Below are positions 24,414-32,330 of a stretch of 32,330 nt of DNA, one piece after another (the stretch's first letter is position 1; each line of letters opens with the position of its first letter). The DNA comes from CAIOSQ01 sp044359885 (GTDB lineage Bacteria; Pseudomonadota; Alphaproteobacteria; CACIAM-22H2), in assembly GCA_044359885.1 (NCBI GenBank), contig JBIKLI010000009.1:1-32330 (forward strand), written 5' to 3'. The position numbers and the translations under genes were made by a program. Below the pieces are notes generated by a model. The model did not search any database. It saw nothing but the letters and a program-made list of their open reading frames with translations, and was not told the origin of the DNA.

Positions 24414-25940
24414 ATGACGACCCTGCGCCTGGTGCTCGGCGACCAGTTGTCGCCGGACATGTCGAGCCTCGCCGACATCGACCGCGCTTGCGACATCGTG
24501 CTGCTCTGCGAGGTCGCGGACGAGACCAGCTATGTCCCGCATCACCGCAAGAAGATCGCCTTCATCCTGTCGGCGATGCGGCATTTCGGCGAGGAACTGC
24601 GCGCGGCCGGCATACGGGTCGACCACGTCCGGCTGGACGATCCCGAAAACACCGGCAGCTTCCGCGGCGAGGTCGCGCGTGCCGTGGCCCGGCACCGCGC
24701 CGGCCGCGTGGTGGTGGCGGAACCCGGCGAGTGGCGCGTGCTCGCCGACATGCGCGGCTGGGCCGCGTCGCTGGGCGTCCCCGTCGAGATCCGCCCGGAC
24801 ACCCGCTTCTTCTGCGACCACGAGACATTCGCGCGCTGGGCCGGCGACCGGCGCAGCCTGCGCATGGAGTTCTTCTATCGCGAGATGCGGCGCGCGCATT
24901 CGGTGCTGCTCGATGCCGAGGGCAAGCCCGAGGGCGGGGCGTGGAACTTCGACCACGACAACCGCAAGCCCCTGCCCGACGACGCGCGGCCGCCCGCCCG
25001 GATCGCCTTCCCGCCGGATGCGATCACGCGCGAGGTGATGGACCTCGTCGCGCGCCGGTTTCCAGGCAATTTCGGCGACCTGGAGCCCTTCGGCTTCGCC
25101 GTGACGCGCGCCGACGCGGCGCGCGCCTTCGCGGCCTTCCTCGACGAATGCCTGCCCCGTTTCGGCGACCACCAGGACGCGATGAAGACCGGCGCGCCGT
25201 TCCTGTGGCACGCCGTGATCTCGCCCTACCTCAATGTCGGGCTGCTCGACCCGCGCCAGGTCGTGCGCGACGCGGCCGCCGTCTACGCGGCCGGCCGCGC
25301 GCCGATCAACGCGGTCGAGGGCTTCGTGCGCCAGATCCTGGGCTGGCGCGAATTCGTGCGCGGCATCTACTGGCTGCGCATGCCCGGCTACGCCGCGACC
25401 AACGCGCTCGGTGCCGGGCGCAAGCTGCCCGCCTTCTACTGGACCGGCGAGACGAAGATGAACTGCCTCGCGCAGGCGATCGGCGACACCAGGGCACATG
25501 CCTATTCCCACCACATCCAGCGGCTGATGGTGACCGGCAACTTCGCGCTCCTGGCGGGGATCGCGCCGGCGGAGATCGAGGCCTGGTATCTGGCGGTGTA
25601 CGCCGACGCCTTCGAATGGGTCGAACTGCCCAACACCCATGGCATGGCGCTGTTCGCCGATGGCGGGGTCCTCGCCTCGAAGCCCTACGCGGCGAGCGGC
25701 AAGTATATCGACCGCATGTCCGACTACTGCCGGGACTGCGCCTACGACGTCGCGCGCAGCGACGGCGACGACGCCTGCCCGTTCAACGCGCTCTACTGGA
25801 ATTTCCTGATGGCCAACGAACGCAAGCTGGGATCGAACCCGCGCATGGCGATGCCCTATCGCACGCTGGCCAGGTTCACTCCCGAACGCCGCGAGCGGCT
25901 GCGCGCCGACGCGCAGCGCTTCCTCGGGAGCCTCGCGTGA
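24414..25940 (+). CDS. phrB: Iron-sulfur bacterial cryptochrome/photolyase (PhrB/CryB-like, FeS-BCP)
   Basis: A 508-residue flavoprotein of the FeS-BCP class, which repairs (6-4) photoproducts with blue light. The four [4Fe-4S] ligands Cys351, Cys439, Cys442 and Cys455 (MNCLAQAI, DYCRDCAYDV, DACPFN) sit one residue after Cys350/438/441/454 of Agrobacterium PhrB. The active-site His pair is present (YSHHIQRLM, 366-367). The N-terminal antenna domain starts TTLRLVLGDQLSPD, and FAD-binding helices follow (INAVEGFVRQILGWREFVRGIYW, FEWVELPNTHGMALFADGG). The start at 24414 lies 15 bases after the SDR stop with a weak ribosome binding site. The end overlaps the next gene by 4 bases (GTGA). Repair is likely; a light-signalling role as for CryB remains possible. 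Confidence 0.94.
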   Translation: MTTLRLVLGDQLSPDMSSLADIDRACDIVLLCEVADETSYVPHHRKKIAFILSAMRHFGEELRAAGIRVDHVRLDDPENTGSFRGEVARAVARHRAGRVVVAEPGEWRVLADMRGWAASLGVPVEIRPDTRFFCDHETFARWAGDRRSLRMEFFYREMRRAHSVLLDAEGKPEGGAWNFDHDNRKPLPDDARPPARIAFPPDAITREVMDLVARRFPGNFGDLEPFGFAVTRADAARAFAAFLDECLPRFGDHQDAMKTGAPFLWHAVISPYLNVGLLDPRQVVRDAAAVYAAGRAPINAVEGFVRQILGWREFVRGIYWLRMPGYAATNALGAGRKLPAFYWTGETKMNCLAQAIGDTRAHAYSHHIQRLMVTGNFALLAGIAPAEIEAWYLAVYADAFEWVELPNTHGMALFADGGVLASKPYAASGKYIDRMSDYCRDCAYDVARSDGDDACPFNALYWNFLMANERKLGSNPRMAMPYRTLARFTPERRERLRADAQRFLGSLA

Positions 25941-26680
25941 CCGTCGCCTGGGTCACCGGCGCCTCCTCAGGAATCGGCGAGGCGCTGGCGCGGCGGCTGG
26001 CCCGCGACGGCGCCAGGGTCGCCGTCTCGGCGCGCGGCGTCGCGGCGCTGGAGACGCTCGCCGCGGCGGCGCCTGGATCGCTGATGCCCGTCCCGCTGGA
26101 CGTGGTCGACCCCGCCGCCTGCGCCGCAGCGGTCGCGCGGATCGAGGCTGAACTGGGCGCGATCGATCTCGCCGTGCTCAACGCCGGCACGCATCAGCCG
26201 ATGTCGGCGGCGGATTTCTCGGCGGCGACGCTGCGGCGGCTGATGGAGATCAACCTGTTCGGCGTCGCGCATTGCCTGGAGCCGGTGCTGGCGCGGATGG
26301 CGGCGCGGCGGCGCGGTCACATCGCCCTCGTCGCCTCGGTCGCCGGCTATGGCGGCCTGCCGACCGCGGTGGCCTACGGGCCGACCAAGGCGGCGCTGAT
26401 CAACATGGCGGAATCGCTGCGACTGGACTGCGAGCGCCTGGGCATCAAGCTGCAGCTTGTCGACCCGGGCTTCGTCAAGACGCCGCTGACCGACCGCAAC
26501 GACTTCCCGATGCCTTTCCTGATGCCGGTCGAGGAGGCGGTCGACGCCTTCGTCGCCGGACTGGCGTCGGACCGCTTCGAGATCGTCTTCCCTCGACGCT
26601 TTGCGCTGCTGCTGAAGCTGCTGAACATGCTGCCCTACGGGGCGTATTTCGCCGCGGTGCGCCGGATGACGGGCAAATGA
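25937..26680 (+). CDS. SDR family NAD(P)-dependent oxidoreductase, photolyase operon
   Basis: This 247-residue protein is a complete classical-type SDR: TGASSGIG (7-14) for the cofactor, NAG (82-84), and the catalytic Asn106, Ser134, Tyr147 and Lys151 (AYGPTKAAL). The C-terminal end (FPRRFALLLKLLNMLPYGAYFAAVRRMTGK) is hydrophobic and basic, as in SDRs acting near membranes on lipids. The start is a GTG at 25937 overlapping the photolyase stop (GTGA), and its own stop overlaps the ATG of the NTF2-like gene (ATGA), so the three genes are translationally linked. Related gene sets in Proteobacteria belong to the singlet-oxygen and furan-fatty-acid response; the substrate here is unknown. Confidence 0.92.
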   Translation: MTVAWVTGASSGIGEALARRLARDGARVAVSARGVAALETLAAAAPGSLMPVPLDVVDPAACAAAVARIEAELGAIDLAVLNAGTHQPMSAADFSAATLRRLMEINLFGVAHCLEPVLARMAARRRGHIALVASVAGYGGLPTAVAYGPTKAALINMAESLRLDCERLGIKLQLVDPGFVKTPLTDRNDFPMPFLMPVEEAVDAFVAGLASDRFEIVFPRRFALLLKLLNMLPYGAYFAAVRRMTGK

Positions 26681-27108
26681 CCGGCCGCGACGCGGCGCTG
26701 GCCGCCTATTGCCGCTATTTCGAGGGGCTGACGCGCGCCACGCTGCCCGACATCGCCCGCATCGCCACGCCGGACATGCGCTTTCGCGATCCGTTCAACG
26801 ACGTGCGCGGCATCGCCGACGTCGTGCGGCTGCTGGCGTCGATGTACGCGCATGGCACGCCGCGCTTCGAGGTGCTCGACCGGGCGCTGGGCCAGTCGGC
26901 GGGCTACATCCTCTGGCGCTTCACCAACGATCCGGGCGGCGGCGCGGCGCCCTGGACGATCACCGGCATGAGCGAGATCCATTTCGCCGCCGACGGCCGC
27001 ATCTGCGAGCACATCGACCACTGGGATTCCGGCGGCCAGTTCTACGAACGCATCCCGGTGCTGGGCTGGCTGATCCGTCGCGTACGCAAGCGGCTCGAAC
27101 TGCGCTGA
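26677..27108 (+). CDS. NTF2/SnoaL-like protein, photolyase operon
   Basis: A 143-residue protein of the NTF2-like cone fold. Visible marks are the N-terminal helix (AALAAYCRYFEGLT), the segment ATPDMRFRDPFNDVRGIADVVRLLASMY that lines the pocket, and the C-terminal strands (GMSEIHFAADGRICEHIDHWDSGGQFYERIPVLGWLIRRVR). Members are small cyclases, isomerases or binding proteins. The ATG overlaps the SDR stop by 4 bases. It is the last gene of the operon and ends 4 bases before the stop of a facing glycosyltransferase gene. Its partner in this cluster is probably the preceding SDR, by gene neighbourhood. Confidence 0.85.
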   Translation: MTGRDAALAAYCRYFEGLTRATLPDIARIATPDMRFRDPFNDVRGIADVVRLLASMYAHGTPRFEVLDRALGQSAGYILWRFTNDPGGGAAPWTITGMSEIHFAADGRICEHIDHWDSGGQFYERIPVLGWLIRRVRKRLELR

Positions 27109-27112
27109 CCGG

Positions 27113-28219
27113 TCACTGCCCGGCCAGCGTCCGGCGATAGGCCGCCGACGTCGCCGCCACGCAGCGCGGCCAAGTCAGCGCGGCGGCGCGCGCCAGGCCG
27201 GCCGACGCCCGCCTCGCGCGCAGATCCGGATCGGCGAGCAGCGCGCCGATCGCCGCCGCCATCGCCCCCGCGTCGCCGGGATCGACATAGATGGCGGCCT
27301 CGCCGGCGATCTCCGGGATGCTGCCCGCGCGCGTGGTCACCACCGGCGTGCCGCAGGCCATGGCCTCGAGCGGCGGAAAGCCGAAGCCTTCGCCGCGCGA
27401 GGGAAAGAGCAGCATGGCCGCGCGCCGGTAGAGATCGGGCATGTCCTGGTCGGGCACGGCGCCGAGGAAGGCGATCCGCGCGCGCGTCGCCGCGGGCAGC
27501 GCCGCCAGCGCGGCGGCGTCGGACGGGATCAGGGTCCTGGCGTCGCCGGTGAGGTAGAGCGGCAGCGGCGGATCGGCGCGGCGATAGGCCTCCAGCACCG
27601 TCGCGATGTCCTTGCGCCGCTCGCGCCCACCCACATAGAGAAGATGGTCGAAGTCGCCGCCGCCGCGCCCCGGGGCGAAGCGCGGCTCGACCCCTTCATG
27701 CACGACCTCGCTGCGCGTCAGCGCGAAACGCGCGAAGCGGCGCAGGGCGTCGCGCGTCGCCGCCGACACCGCCAGGATGCGCCGCGCGCGCCACAACGCG
27801 AGATACTGGCTGGCCAGGAAGGCCAGGCGCTGGCTGCGGTCGCCGAACTGGCCGGGGACCTGCAGGGGCAGCAGGTCGTGCAGCGTCAGCACCGCGGGAC
27901 AGGGGCAACGCCAGGGAATGCCGTGGTTCCAGGTGGCATGGAACAGGTCGGGACGAAGCCGATCGAGGATACGGGCAAGGTCGCCCTGCTCCCAGGCGAG
28001 GCGCCGGCGCGGGTCGGCAAGGCCGGCGGTCCATCCCGTCGCCACGATCTCGACGCCGGCCAGTTCGGCAAGCGCCGGATGCGGATCGGCGCCGGTCAGC
28101 GCCAGCAACCGGAAAGGACCCGCCGCAGCGAGGCCGCCGACCAGGTTGACGACATAGCGTCCGACACCGCTCATGCGCGCGGTGGCGGCGCGACAGTCGA
28201 TGGCGACGCGCGGCATCAT
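27113..28219 (-). CDS. Glycosyltransferase family 4 (GT-B) protein
   Basis: A 368-residue GT-B glycosyltransferase with the GT4 C-terminal pattern: LLYVGGRERRKDIATVLEAY (nucleotide-sugar domain start), FLGAVPDQDMPDLYRRAAMLLFPS, the ExxxxxxxE motif EGFGFPPLE followed by AMACGTPVVTT. It would add a hexose-type sugar from NDP-sugar to a growing lipid-linked glycan on the inner face of the cytoplasmic membrane. The ATG at 28219 overlaps the stop of the upstream glycosyltransferase (ATGA). It is the last gene of the polysaccharide operon and ends 4 bases from the facing NTF2-like gene, without room for a terminator. Confidence 0.92.
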   Translation of the reverse strand: MMPRVAIDCRAATARMSGVGRYVVNLVGGLAAAGPFRLLALTGADPHPALAELAGVEIVATGWTAGLADPRRRLAWEQGDLARILDRLRPDLFHATWNHGIPWRCPCPAVLTLHDLLPLQVPGQFGDRSQRLAFLASQYLALWRARRILAVSAATRDALRRFARFALTRSEVVHEGVEPRFAPGRGGGDFDHLLYVGGRERRKDIATVLEAYRRADPPLPLYLTGDARTLIPSDAAALAALPAATRARIAFLGAVPDQDMPDLYRRAAMLLFPSRGEGFGFPPLEAMACGTPVVTTRAGSIPEIAGEAAIYVDPGDAGAMAAAIGALLADPDLRARRASAGLARAAALTWPRCVAATSAAYRRTLAGQ

Positions 28220-29394
28220 GGAGCGGCCGGGCCGAACCCGAGATCCGCGGCGATCGTCCTGGCGAGACGATCGGGGCCGCGCGCGGCCGCGGCGGCGGCG
28301 ATGTTCCGCTTCATCGCGGCATGGCGCGACGTCCCGGCGAGAGCGATCGCCGCCGCGACCGCCGCGTCGCGTCCCTTCGCGCCGTCGTAGAGCAGGCCGA
28401 TCTCGCCATGCTGCGCCGCGATGCGCGCCAGCAGCGGAATGTCCGGCGCGATCACCGGGATGCCGAAGGCGAGCGCGTCCATCAGCACGCCGCTCGCCAC
28501 GAAGCGGTAGGCCCGCGCATCGTAGAACATGCAGACATAGTCGAGCGCCGCGGCGTGGCGGGCATATTCGGCCCGCGGCCAGAAGCCGGCGCGCGGCGCG
28601 GTGGCGAGCGCCCCGAGGCCGGCCCGTCCGGGGTCGCCGTCGCCGGGGGCCCCATGGCCGATCGCGTGGAACTCGGCGGCTCCGGCGAAGTCGCGCGCCG
28701 CCGCCAGGAACGCCCCGAAGCCCTTGTCGCCCCCTGTCCATCCGAGGAAGCCGATGCGCGGCCGGTTCCCCGCGCCATGGATCGGCCCGGCCGGCATAGC
28801 CGGAATGGCCGGCGGCAACGGGTGGGGCCATAGCCGCACCGCATGCGCCAGATCGGGAAACCGCGCCGCGAATTCCATCTCGATCCCCGCCTCCAGCACC
28901 ACCAGGCGATGCCCCGCCGCCAGGAAGGCGCGCAGCGCGTGGGTCAGGTCGACACGCCGCAGCAGCGGATTGCGCCGGGGCTTTTCCCAGAGATCGGCGA
29001 GCAGCGAATGGCCGACCGCGAAGGCCGTACCCCGCGCGACCCGGCCCAGGCGCGTCGCCAGCGCCAGCGCGAAGAAGCTGCCGCGCGTGGCGGTGGGCAC
29101 GACGACGCGATCGCCCGCCCCCGCCGGCGACGCCCAGAGACGACGCAGGAGTGCCGGATCGACCATCCGGCGACGTCCGTGATGGCCGGCGCCGGCGAGC
29201 GGGCCGCCATGGAGACGCGCCGCCACGGTCGGCGACAGCACCGGCATCAGCGCCGCGCGATGGCTCGCGGCCGCGTGGAACTCGATCCCGGCCGCAGGCG
29301 CCGCCGCGGCCAGCGCGGCCAGGATTCCGGCGTTGAACGGCAGATGCGCCTCGCCCTCGCAATCCGGCTCGAGGACGACGATCCGGCGCGTCAT
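28216..29394 (-). CDS. Glycosyltransferase (GT-B, GT1/GT4-like) protein
   Basis: A 392-residue protein with a divergent GT-B fold. The start IVVLEPDCEGEAHLPFNAGILAAL looks like an N-terminal acceptor domain; the C-terminal half holds RIGFLGWTGGDKGFGAFLAAARDF, FWPRAEYARHAAALDYVCMFYD and the donor-binding stretch SGVLMDALAFGIPVIAPDIP. The first acidic residue of a typical ExxxxxxxE motif is not conserved, so the family is less certain than for the gene downstream. It overlaps both neighbours by 4 bases (ATGA with flippase stop, ATGA with next start), so it is translated as part of the polysaccharide operon. Confidence 0.83.
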   Translation of the reverse strand: MTRRIVVLEPDCEGEAHLPFNAGILAALAAAAPAAGIEFHAAASHRAALMPVLSPTVAARLHGGPLAGAGHHGRRRMVDPALLRRLWASPAGAGDRVVVPTATRGSFFALALATRLGRVARGTAFAVGHSLLADLWEKPRRNPLLRRVDLTHALRAFLAAGHRLVVLEAGIEMEFAARFPDLAHAVRLWPHPLPPAIPAMPAGPIHGAGNRPRIGFLGWTGGDKGFGAFLAAARDFAGAAEFHAIGHGAPGDGDPGRAGLGALATAPRAGFWPRAEYARHAAALDYVCMFYDARAYRFVASGVLMDALAFGIPVIAPDIPLLARIAAQHGEIGLLYDGAKGRDAAVAAAIALAGTSRHAAMKRNIAAAAAARGPDRLARTIAADLGFGPAAP

Positions 29395-30842
29395 CGCCGC
29401 GCGCCGACGTCGCGCATCAGCGCCACCAGCACGCCGGCCGTCGCCCCGCGATCGGCGACGAGGAAAACGGCGATGAACACCGCGGCGCCGGCGGGCACGA
29501 GCAGCGCCAGCGCGGCGGGATGCGACCAGGACCCGTCGATCACGGCGATGCGCAGAGCGCCGACCGCGGCAGCCATCGACGCGGACCCGGCAAGGCTGGC
29601 GCCGCATGCACCGGCCAGGTCCCGCCAGGAGATGCCCAGCGGCCGCCGCACGCGATCCGCCGCGACGACGACCCCGAGCGTCCCGGCCGTGACCGTTCCC
29701 AGCGCCGCCGCCGCGAGCCCGAACGGCGCCCCGAGCGCGAGGCCGGCGAGCGAGCAGGCCCCGATCCCGAGCATCGCGCGATTGACCAGACCGGCGTTGC
29801 CCAGCCCCTGATGCGGCAGCAGCAGGCAGTACTGCAGAAGCTTCGCGGGCATGAAGGCGCCGAACAGCGTGGCGACGGGAATCGCCTCGATCCACTGGTC
29901 GCCGAGAACCGCCGGAACCGCGTGCGACGCCACCACCGCCAGCCCCCAGTAGACCGGCAGGAAGACCGCGGCCAGCACGCGCAGGCTGAGCAGGGCGTAG
30001 CGGCGGATCGCGGCGACGTCGCCGCCCAGCCGCGAATAGGCCGGAAATCCGACGCGGTTGACGATCGGCATCACCTTGCCGAGCGGGACATTGACCAGTT
30101 CCCGGCAGGTCCGCCACGCACCGAGCCCGCCGGTGCCGAGCAGGCGCCCGAGCAGCAGGGTCTCGGCCGCGTCGAAGACCTGGGTGACCAGCGTGCCCAG
30201 CGTCACATGCGCGCCATAGCCGGCATCCTCGCGCAGCAGCTTGCCCAGGCGGAAGGACGGCCGCGTCAGACCGCCCGCGCGCAGCATCAGCAGGCATTGC
30301 AGTATCGCCGTCGCGCAGCTGCCCGCGACCAGGGACCAGACGCCGGCGCCGGCGAGCGCGCCGCCGATCGTCGCCGCGGCGCCCGCGACCCCGGCGGCGA
30401 GTTCGAACAGCGACACCAGACGGAACTCCAGCCGGCGCTCGAAGCGCGACTGCAGCAGGGCGGTCAGGCAGGAGGGAAGGAAGACGCCGGACGCCAGCGC
30501 CAGACCGATCGGCCAGGCCCGCGCCTCGCCATAGCCCCAGGCGATCGCCGCCAGCGCGGCCAGCACCAGCAGGAATGCGATCGCCGCGAGCGCGGTCAGC
30601 AGGCCGGCGATCTCGGCCGCCTGCGCCGCATCGTGGTGGCGGCGCTGGATCGTCAGCGAGGTCGGCGCGACGACGACCAGCGCGCCGAAGAAGGTGACGG
30701 GCGCGATGCAGAGCGCGAACAGCCCGTAATCCGCCGGCGTCAGGATCCGCACCACGGCCAGCGTCGCCCCCAGCGACAGCGCCTGCGCGCTGAGCCGGCC
30801 GAGCGCAGTCCAGCGCAGGGCGGGGACGACGGCGGCGCGCAT
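29391..30842 (-). CDS. Lipopolysaccharide/oligosaccharide flippase (Wzx-like, polysaccharide biosynthesis family)
   Basis: A 483-residue membrane protein with 12-14 helices of the MATE/MVF-type polysaccharide exporter family. Typical features are RWTALGRLSAQALSLGATLAVVRILTPADYGLFAL at the N-terminus (the lipopolysaccharide-biosynthesis family start ending in LxPxDYG), a cytoplasmic FETE-type loop region RFERRLEFRLVSLFEL, and VFDAAETLLLGRLLG in mid-protein. It would flip a lipid-linked glycan unit to the periplasm. The ATG at 30842 overlaps the ligase stop (ATGA) and its end overlaps the next gene in the same way. Confidence 0.9.
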   Translation of the reverse strand: MRAAVVPALRWTALGRLSAQALSLGATLAVVRILTPADYGLFALCIAPVTFFGALVVVAPTSLTIQRRHHDAAQAAEIAGLLTALAAIAFLLVLAALAAIAWGYGEARAWPIGLALASGVFLPSCLTALLQSRFERRLEFRLVSLFELAAGVAGAAATIGGALAGAGVWSLVAGSCATAILQCLLMLRAGGLTRPSFRLGKLLREDAGYGAHVTLGTLVTQVFDAAETLLLGRLLGTGGLGAWRTCRELVNVPLGKVMPIVNRVGFPAYSRLGGDVAAIRRYALLSLRVLAAVFLPVYWGLAVVASHAVPAVLGDQWIEAIPVATLFGAFMPAKLLQYCLLLPHQGLGNAGLVNRAMLGIGACSLAGLALGAPFGLAAAALGTVTAGTLGVVVAADRVRRPLGISWRDLAGACGASLAGSASMAAAVGALRIAVIDGSWSHPAALALLVPAGAAVFIAVFLVADRGATAGVLVALMRDVGARR

Positions 30843-32101
30843 CACGCCCGGACGGTCGCTGGCGCCGCTATCGCCGCGCGGCGGACCAGGACATGCAGGG
30901 CCGTCGCGACCACGACCAGGAACCACCAGCCGTCGTAGAAGGCGAAGGAGATGAAGAAGCTGCCGACCATGTAGCCGAGCAGCGAGGCCTGGAGCAGTCC
31001 GGCGAGGTCGTAGGCCCAGCGCCATTGGGGCGCATGGCCCGTCACGCGCCGGATGCGGCGAAGATAGAGCGCCGTCGCGGCGATCATCGTCAGGTGGCAG
31101 AGGAACGCGAAGATCCCCGCCTCGACCAGCACCTCGAGATAGGAATTATGCACCGCGCGCGGGATCACGGCCGGATCGATGCGCTGGACGAGACCGGGAT
31201 GGGCGGTCATCTGGAAGCCGACGCCGGTCAGCGGATGCTGGCCCGCCAGGATCAGCGACACCCGCCAGATCGCGAGCCGCCCCATCGCCGAGCCATCCTG
31301 GCGGAAATCGTCGATCGATCCGAAGCGCACCCAGAGCGCGTCGGGCGCGAAGGCCAGGGCGACGGCCGCGAAGACCCCCAGCACGGCGAGCGTCGCCATC
31401 CGCCGCGGCGAACGCAGCCAAAGCAGCGCGGCCATCGCCGCGAGCGCCAGCGCCCCGCCGCGCGAATAGGTGAAGAGCGCCGCCACGAGCACGAAGAAGG
31501 CGAAGATCCAGCAGCCCAGCCGGACGAGCGTCCGGGCGCTGTGGATCGCCAGATAGACGATCAGCGGAATCGCCATGACCAGGGCGACGGCGAGATGGTT
31601 GTTGTCGCCGATGATCGTTCCCTCCGCCCCGCTCACGCGGTAGGCGCCGCCCGTCAGGAAGCTGAACAGCCCGCCCTTGAGACCGAAGAAGCCGATCGAC
31701 AGCGCGACGATCCAGACGAAACCGTGCAGCCTGAGACGGCTGTCGAGCATCGGCAGCGTCACCAGGGCCAGCAGCAGCCCCTTCCAGATCGTGTCCCAGC
31801 GCGCGAAGCTGAATGCCCGGTCGTAGGAATCGAGATAGGCGATCGCGCAGAACAGCACCATCAGCGCCATCGCCCAGGTGGTCGCGGCCGGCGGCGGAAA
31901 CGACCGCTCGCGCGACAGCACGAACGAGCCCAGGGTCAGCGCCGCGACCAGCGCCGCGTAGCTGAACGGCACGAAGCCATAGGTCAGCGACTGCGGATAC
32001 ATCAGCGACAGCCACGCCCAGAGCATCGCGCCGGCGAACGGCGTCACCAGCGCCAGCGGCAGATAGGCCACGTAGATCAGGACGAAGAGATAGGCGCGCA
32101 T
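30842..32101 (-). CDS. O-antigen ligase family protein, resembling exosortase A-associated O-glycosylation ligase
   Basis: A 419-residue membrane protein of the Wzy/WaaL type. The N-terminus (LVLIYVAYLPLALVTPFAGAMLWAWLSLMYPQSLTYGF) fits the DUF5935-type start found in putative O-glycosylation ligases linked to exosortase A. The large periplasmic loop and Wzy_C core show GIIGDNN-like GTIIGDNNHLAVALVMAIPL, FTYSRGGALALAAM and the conserved HNSYLEVLVEAGI. It would polymerise the glycan or join it to a protein or lipid acceptor in the periplasm. It lies downstream of the 50-residue membrane protein (37 bases) and overlaps the flippase by one base plus the ATGA arrangement. No exosortase gene or PEP-CTERM protein is visible in the window. 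Confidence 0.9.
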   Translation of the reverse strand: MRAYLFVLIYVAYLPLALVTPFAGAMLWAWLSLMYPQSLTYGFVPFSYAALVAALTLGSFVLSRERSFPPPAATTWAMALMVLFCAIAYLDSYDRAFSFARWDTIWKGLLLALVTLPMLDSRLRLHGFVWIVALSIGFFGLKGGLFSFLTGGAYRVSGAEGTIIGDNNHLAVALVMAIPLIVYLAIHSARTLVRLGCWIFAFFVLVAALFTYSRGGALALAAMAALLWLRSPRRMATLAVLGVFAAVALAFAPDALWVRFGSIDDFRQDGSAMGRLAIWRVSLILAGQHPLTGVGFQMTAHPGLVQRIDPAVIPRAVHNSYLEVLVEAGIFAFLCHLTMIAATALYLRRIRRVTGHAPQWRWAYDLAGLLQASLLGYMVGSFFISFAFYDGWWFLVVVATALHVLVRRAAIAAPATVRA

Positions 32102-32138
32102 CGGCCGGCCGGGACGGCGGCGCTGCCGCGCGGGACGA

Positions 32139-32291
32139 CTAGGCGCCGGTCCCCGGCCGCGCGCCGCCGTCGTCCCGGATCGCGATCAGCCCCCAGCTGC
32201 CCGTCGGATCGCCGCGACGCTCGCTGACGATCACCCAGACGACGACATAGCCGATGGCGAGGCAGAAGAGCAGAAAGGCGAGCGTGTCCAT
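32139..32291 (-). CDS. Small single-span membrane protein, unknown function
   Basis: A 50-residue frame, start ATG 32291, stop TAG 32139. It has one membrane helix at residues 4-22 (LAFLLFCLAIGYVVVWVIV) and then a short basic/acidic tail (SERRGDPTGSWGLIAIRDDG), so the C-terminus is likely cytoplasmic or periplasmic depending on charge. A GGAGG lies 11 bases upstream of the ATG, a bit far. It stands 37 bases ahead of the O-antigen-ligase gene on the same strand and is probably in the same transcript. The codon use resembles its neighbours. I do not recognise the family. Confidence 0.6.
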   Translation of the reverse strand: MDTLAFLLFCLAIGYVVVWVIVSERRGDPTGSWGLIAIRDDGGARPGTGA

Positions 32292-32330
32292 CGTCCGCGG
32301 ATCCTCCGTCGCTTGCCGCGTCGTCCAGTC

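Noticed and set aside
1..32330. tRNA, rRNA, CRISPR array, prophage or integrative element borders
   Set aside because: No cloverleaf, regularly spaced repeat or integrase/phage gene was seen; the only mobile trace is the RAYT with its palindromes.

Overview
The window is a dense, high-GC stretch from a bacterial chromosome. Oxygen-respiring genes (heme A synthase), tripartite tricarboxylate transport genes, IalB, SapC and UPF0280 families and an iron-sulfur photolyase point to an alphaproteobacterium, probably Rhodospirillales-like; the genus cannot be fixed from the sequence alone. Most genes are on the minus strand in tight operons, many joined by 4-base ATGA or GTGA overlaps. No gap between genes exceeds about 205 bases. 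I saw no tRNA, rRNA or CRISPR array.

Layout. (1) 1-4422, minus: a two-partner secretion pair, the outer-membrane transporter TpsB followed by a large secreted filamentous-haemagglutinin-type exoprotein TpsA that runs off the left edge. (2) 4548-6025, minus: an IalB-family periplasmic protein and a SapC-family protein. (3) 6072-6857: a REP-associated tyrosine transposase (RAYT) remnant between two related palindromes; it carries an in-frame TGA where the family has cysteine and has lost its own stop. (4) 6864-19454, minus: a catabolic cluster of nine genes. From upstream to downstream these are a MarR regulator, a very large fused flavin/iron-sulfur oxidoreductase, a sulfatase-like hydrolase, the FAD subunit and the fused FeS-molybdenum subunit of a xanthine-dehydrogenase-type hydroxylase, a 6-hydroxynicotinate-reductase-like protein, a UPF0280 protein and two tandem DUF1185 ('amino acid synthesis') proteins. 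(5) 19545-21389: heme A synthase (plus), converging on and overlapping a Zur-type regulator that follows a small secreted cysteine-motif protein. (6) 21475-23470, minus: TctA and TctB without a binding protein. (7) 23676-27108, plus: a four-gene photolyase operon (SDR, FeS photolyase, SDR, NTF2-like). (8) 27113-32291, minus: a surface-polysaccharide operon (two glycosyltransferases, a flippase, an O-antigen/O-glycosylation ligase) headed by a 50-residue membrane protein.

The most interesting part is the cluster in (4). It combines a molybdenum hydroxylase (likely ring hydroxylation of an N-heterocycle), a ferredoxin-type ring reductase known from anaerobic nicotinate fermentation, and an NfnAB-like fused oxidoreductase that could supply low-potential electrons. 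Two promoters inside it share the same architecture (a TTGAC -35 followed by CTGTTCGTA with inverted repeats), one before marR and one before the hydroxylase genes. This suggests one MarR-controlled regulon for reductive degradation of nicotinate or a similar ring, with UPF0280 and the DUF1185 pair as uncharacterised downstream steps.
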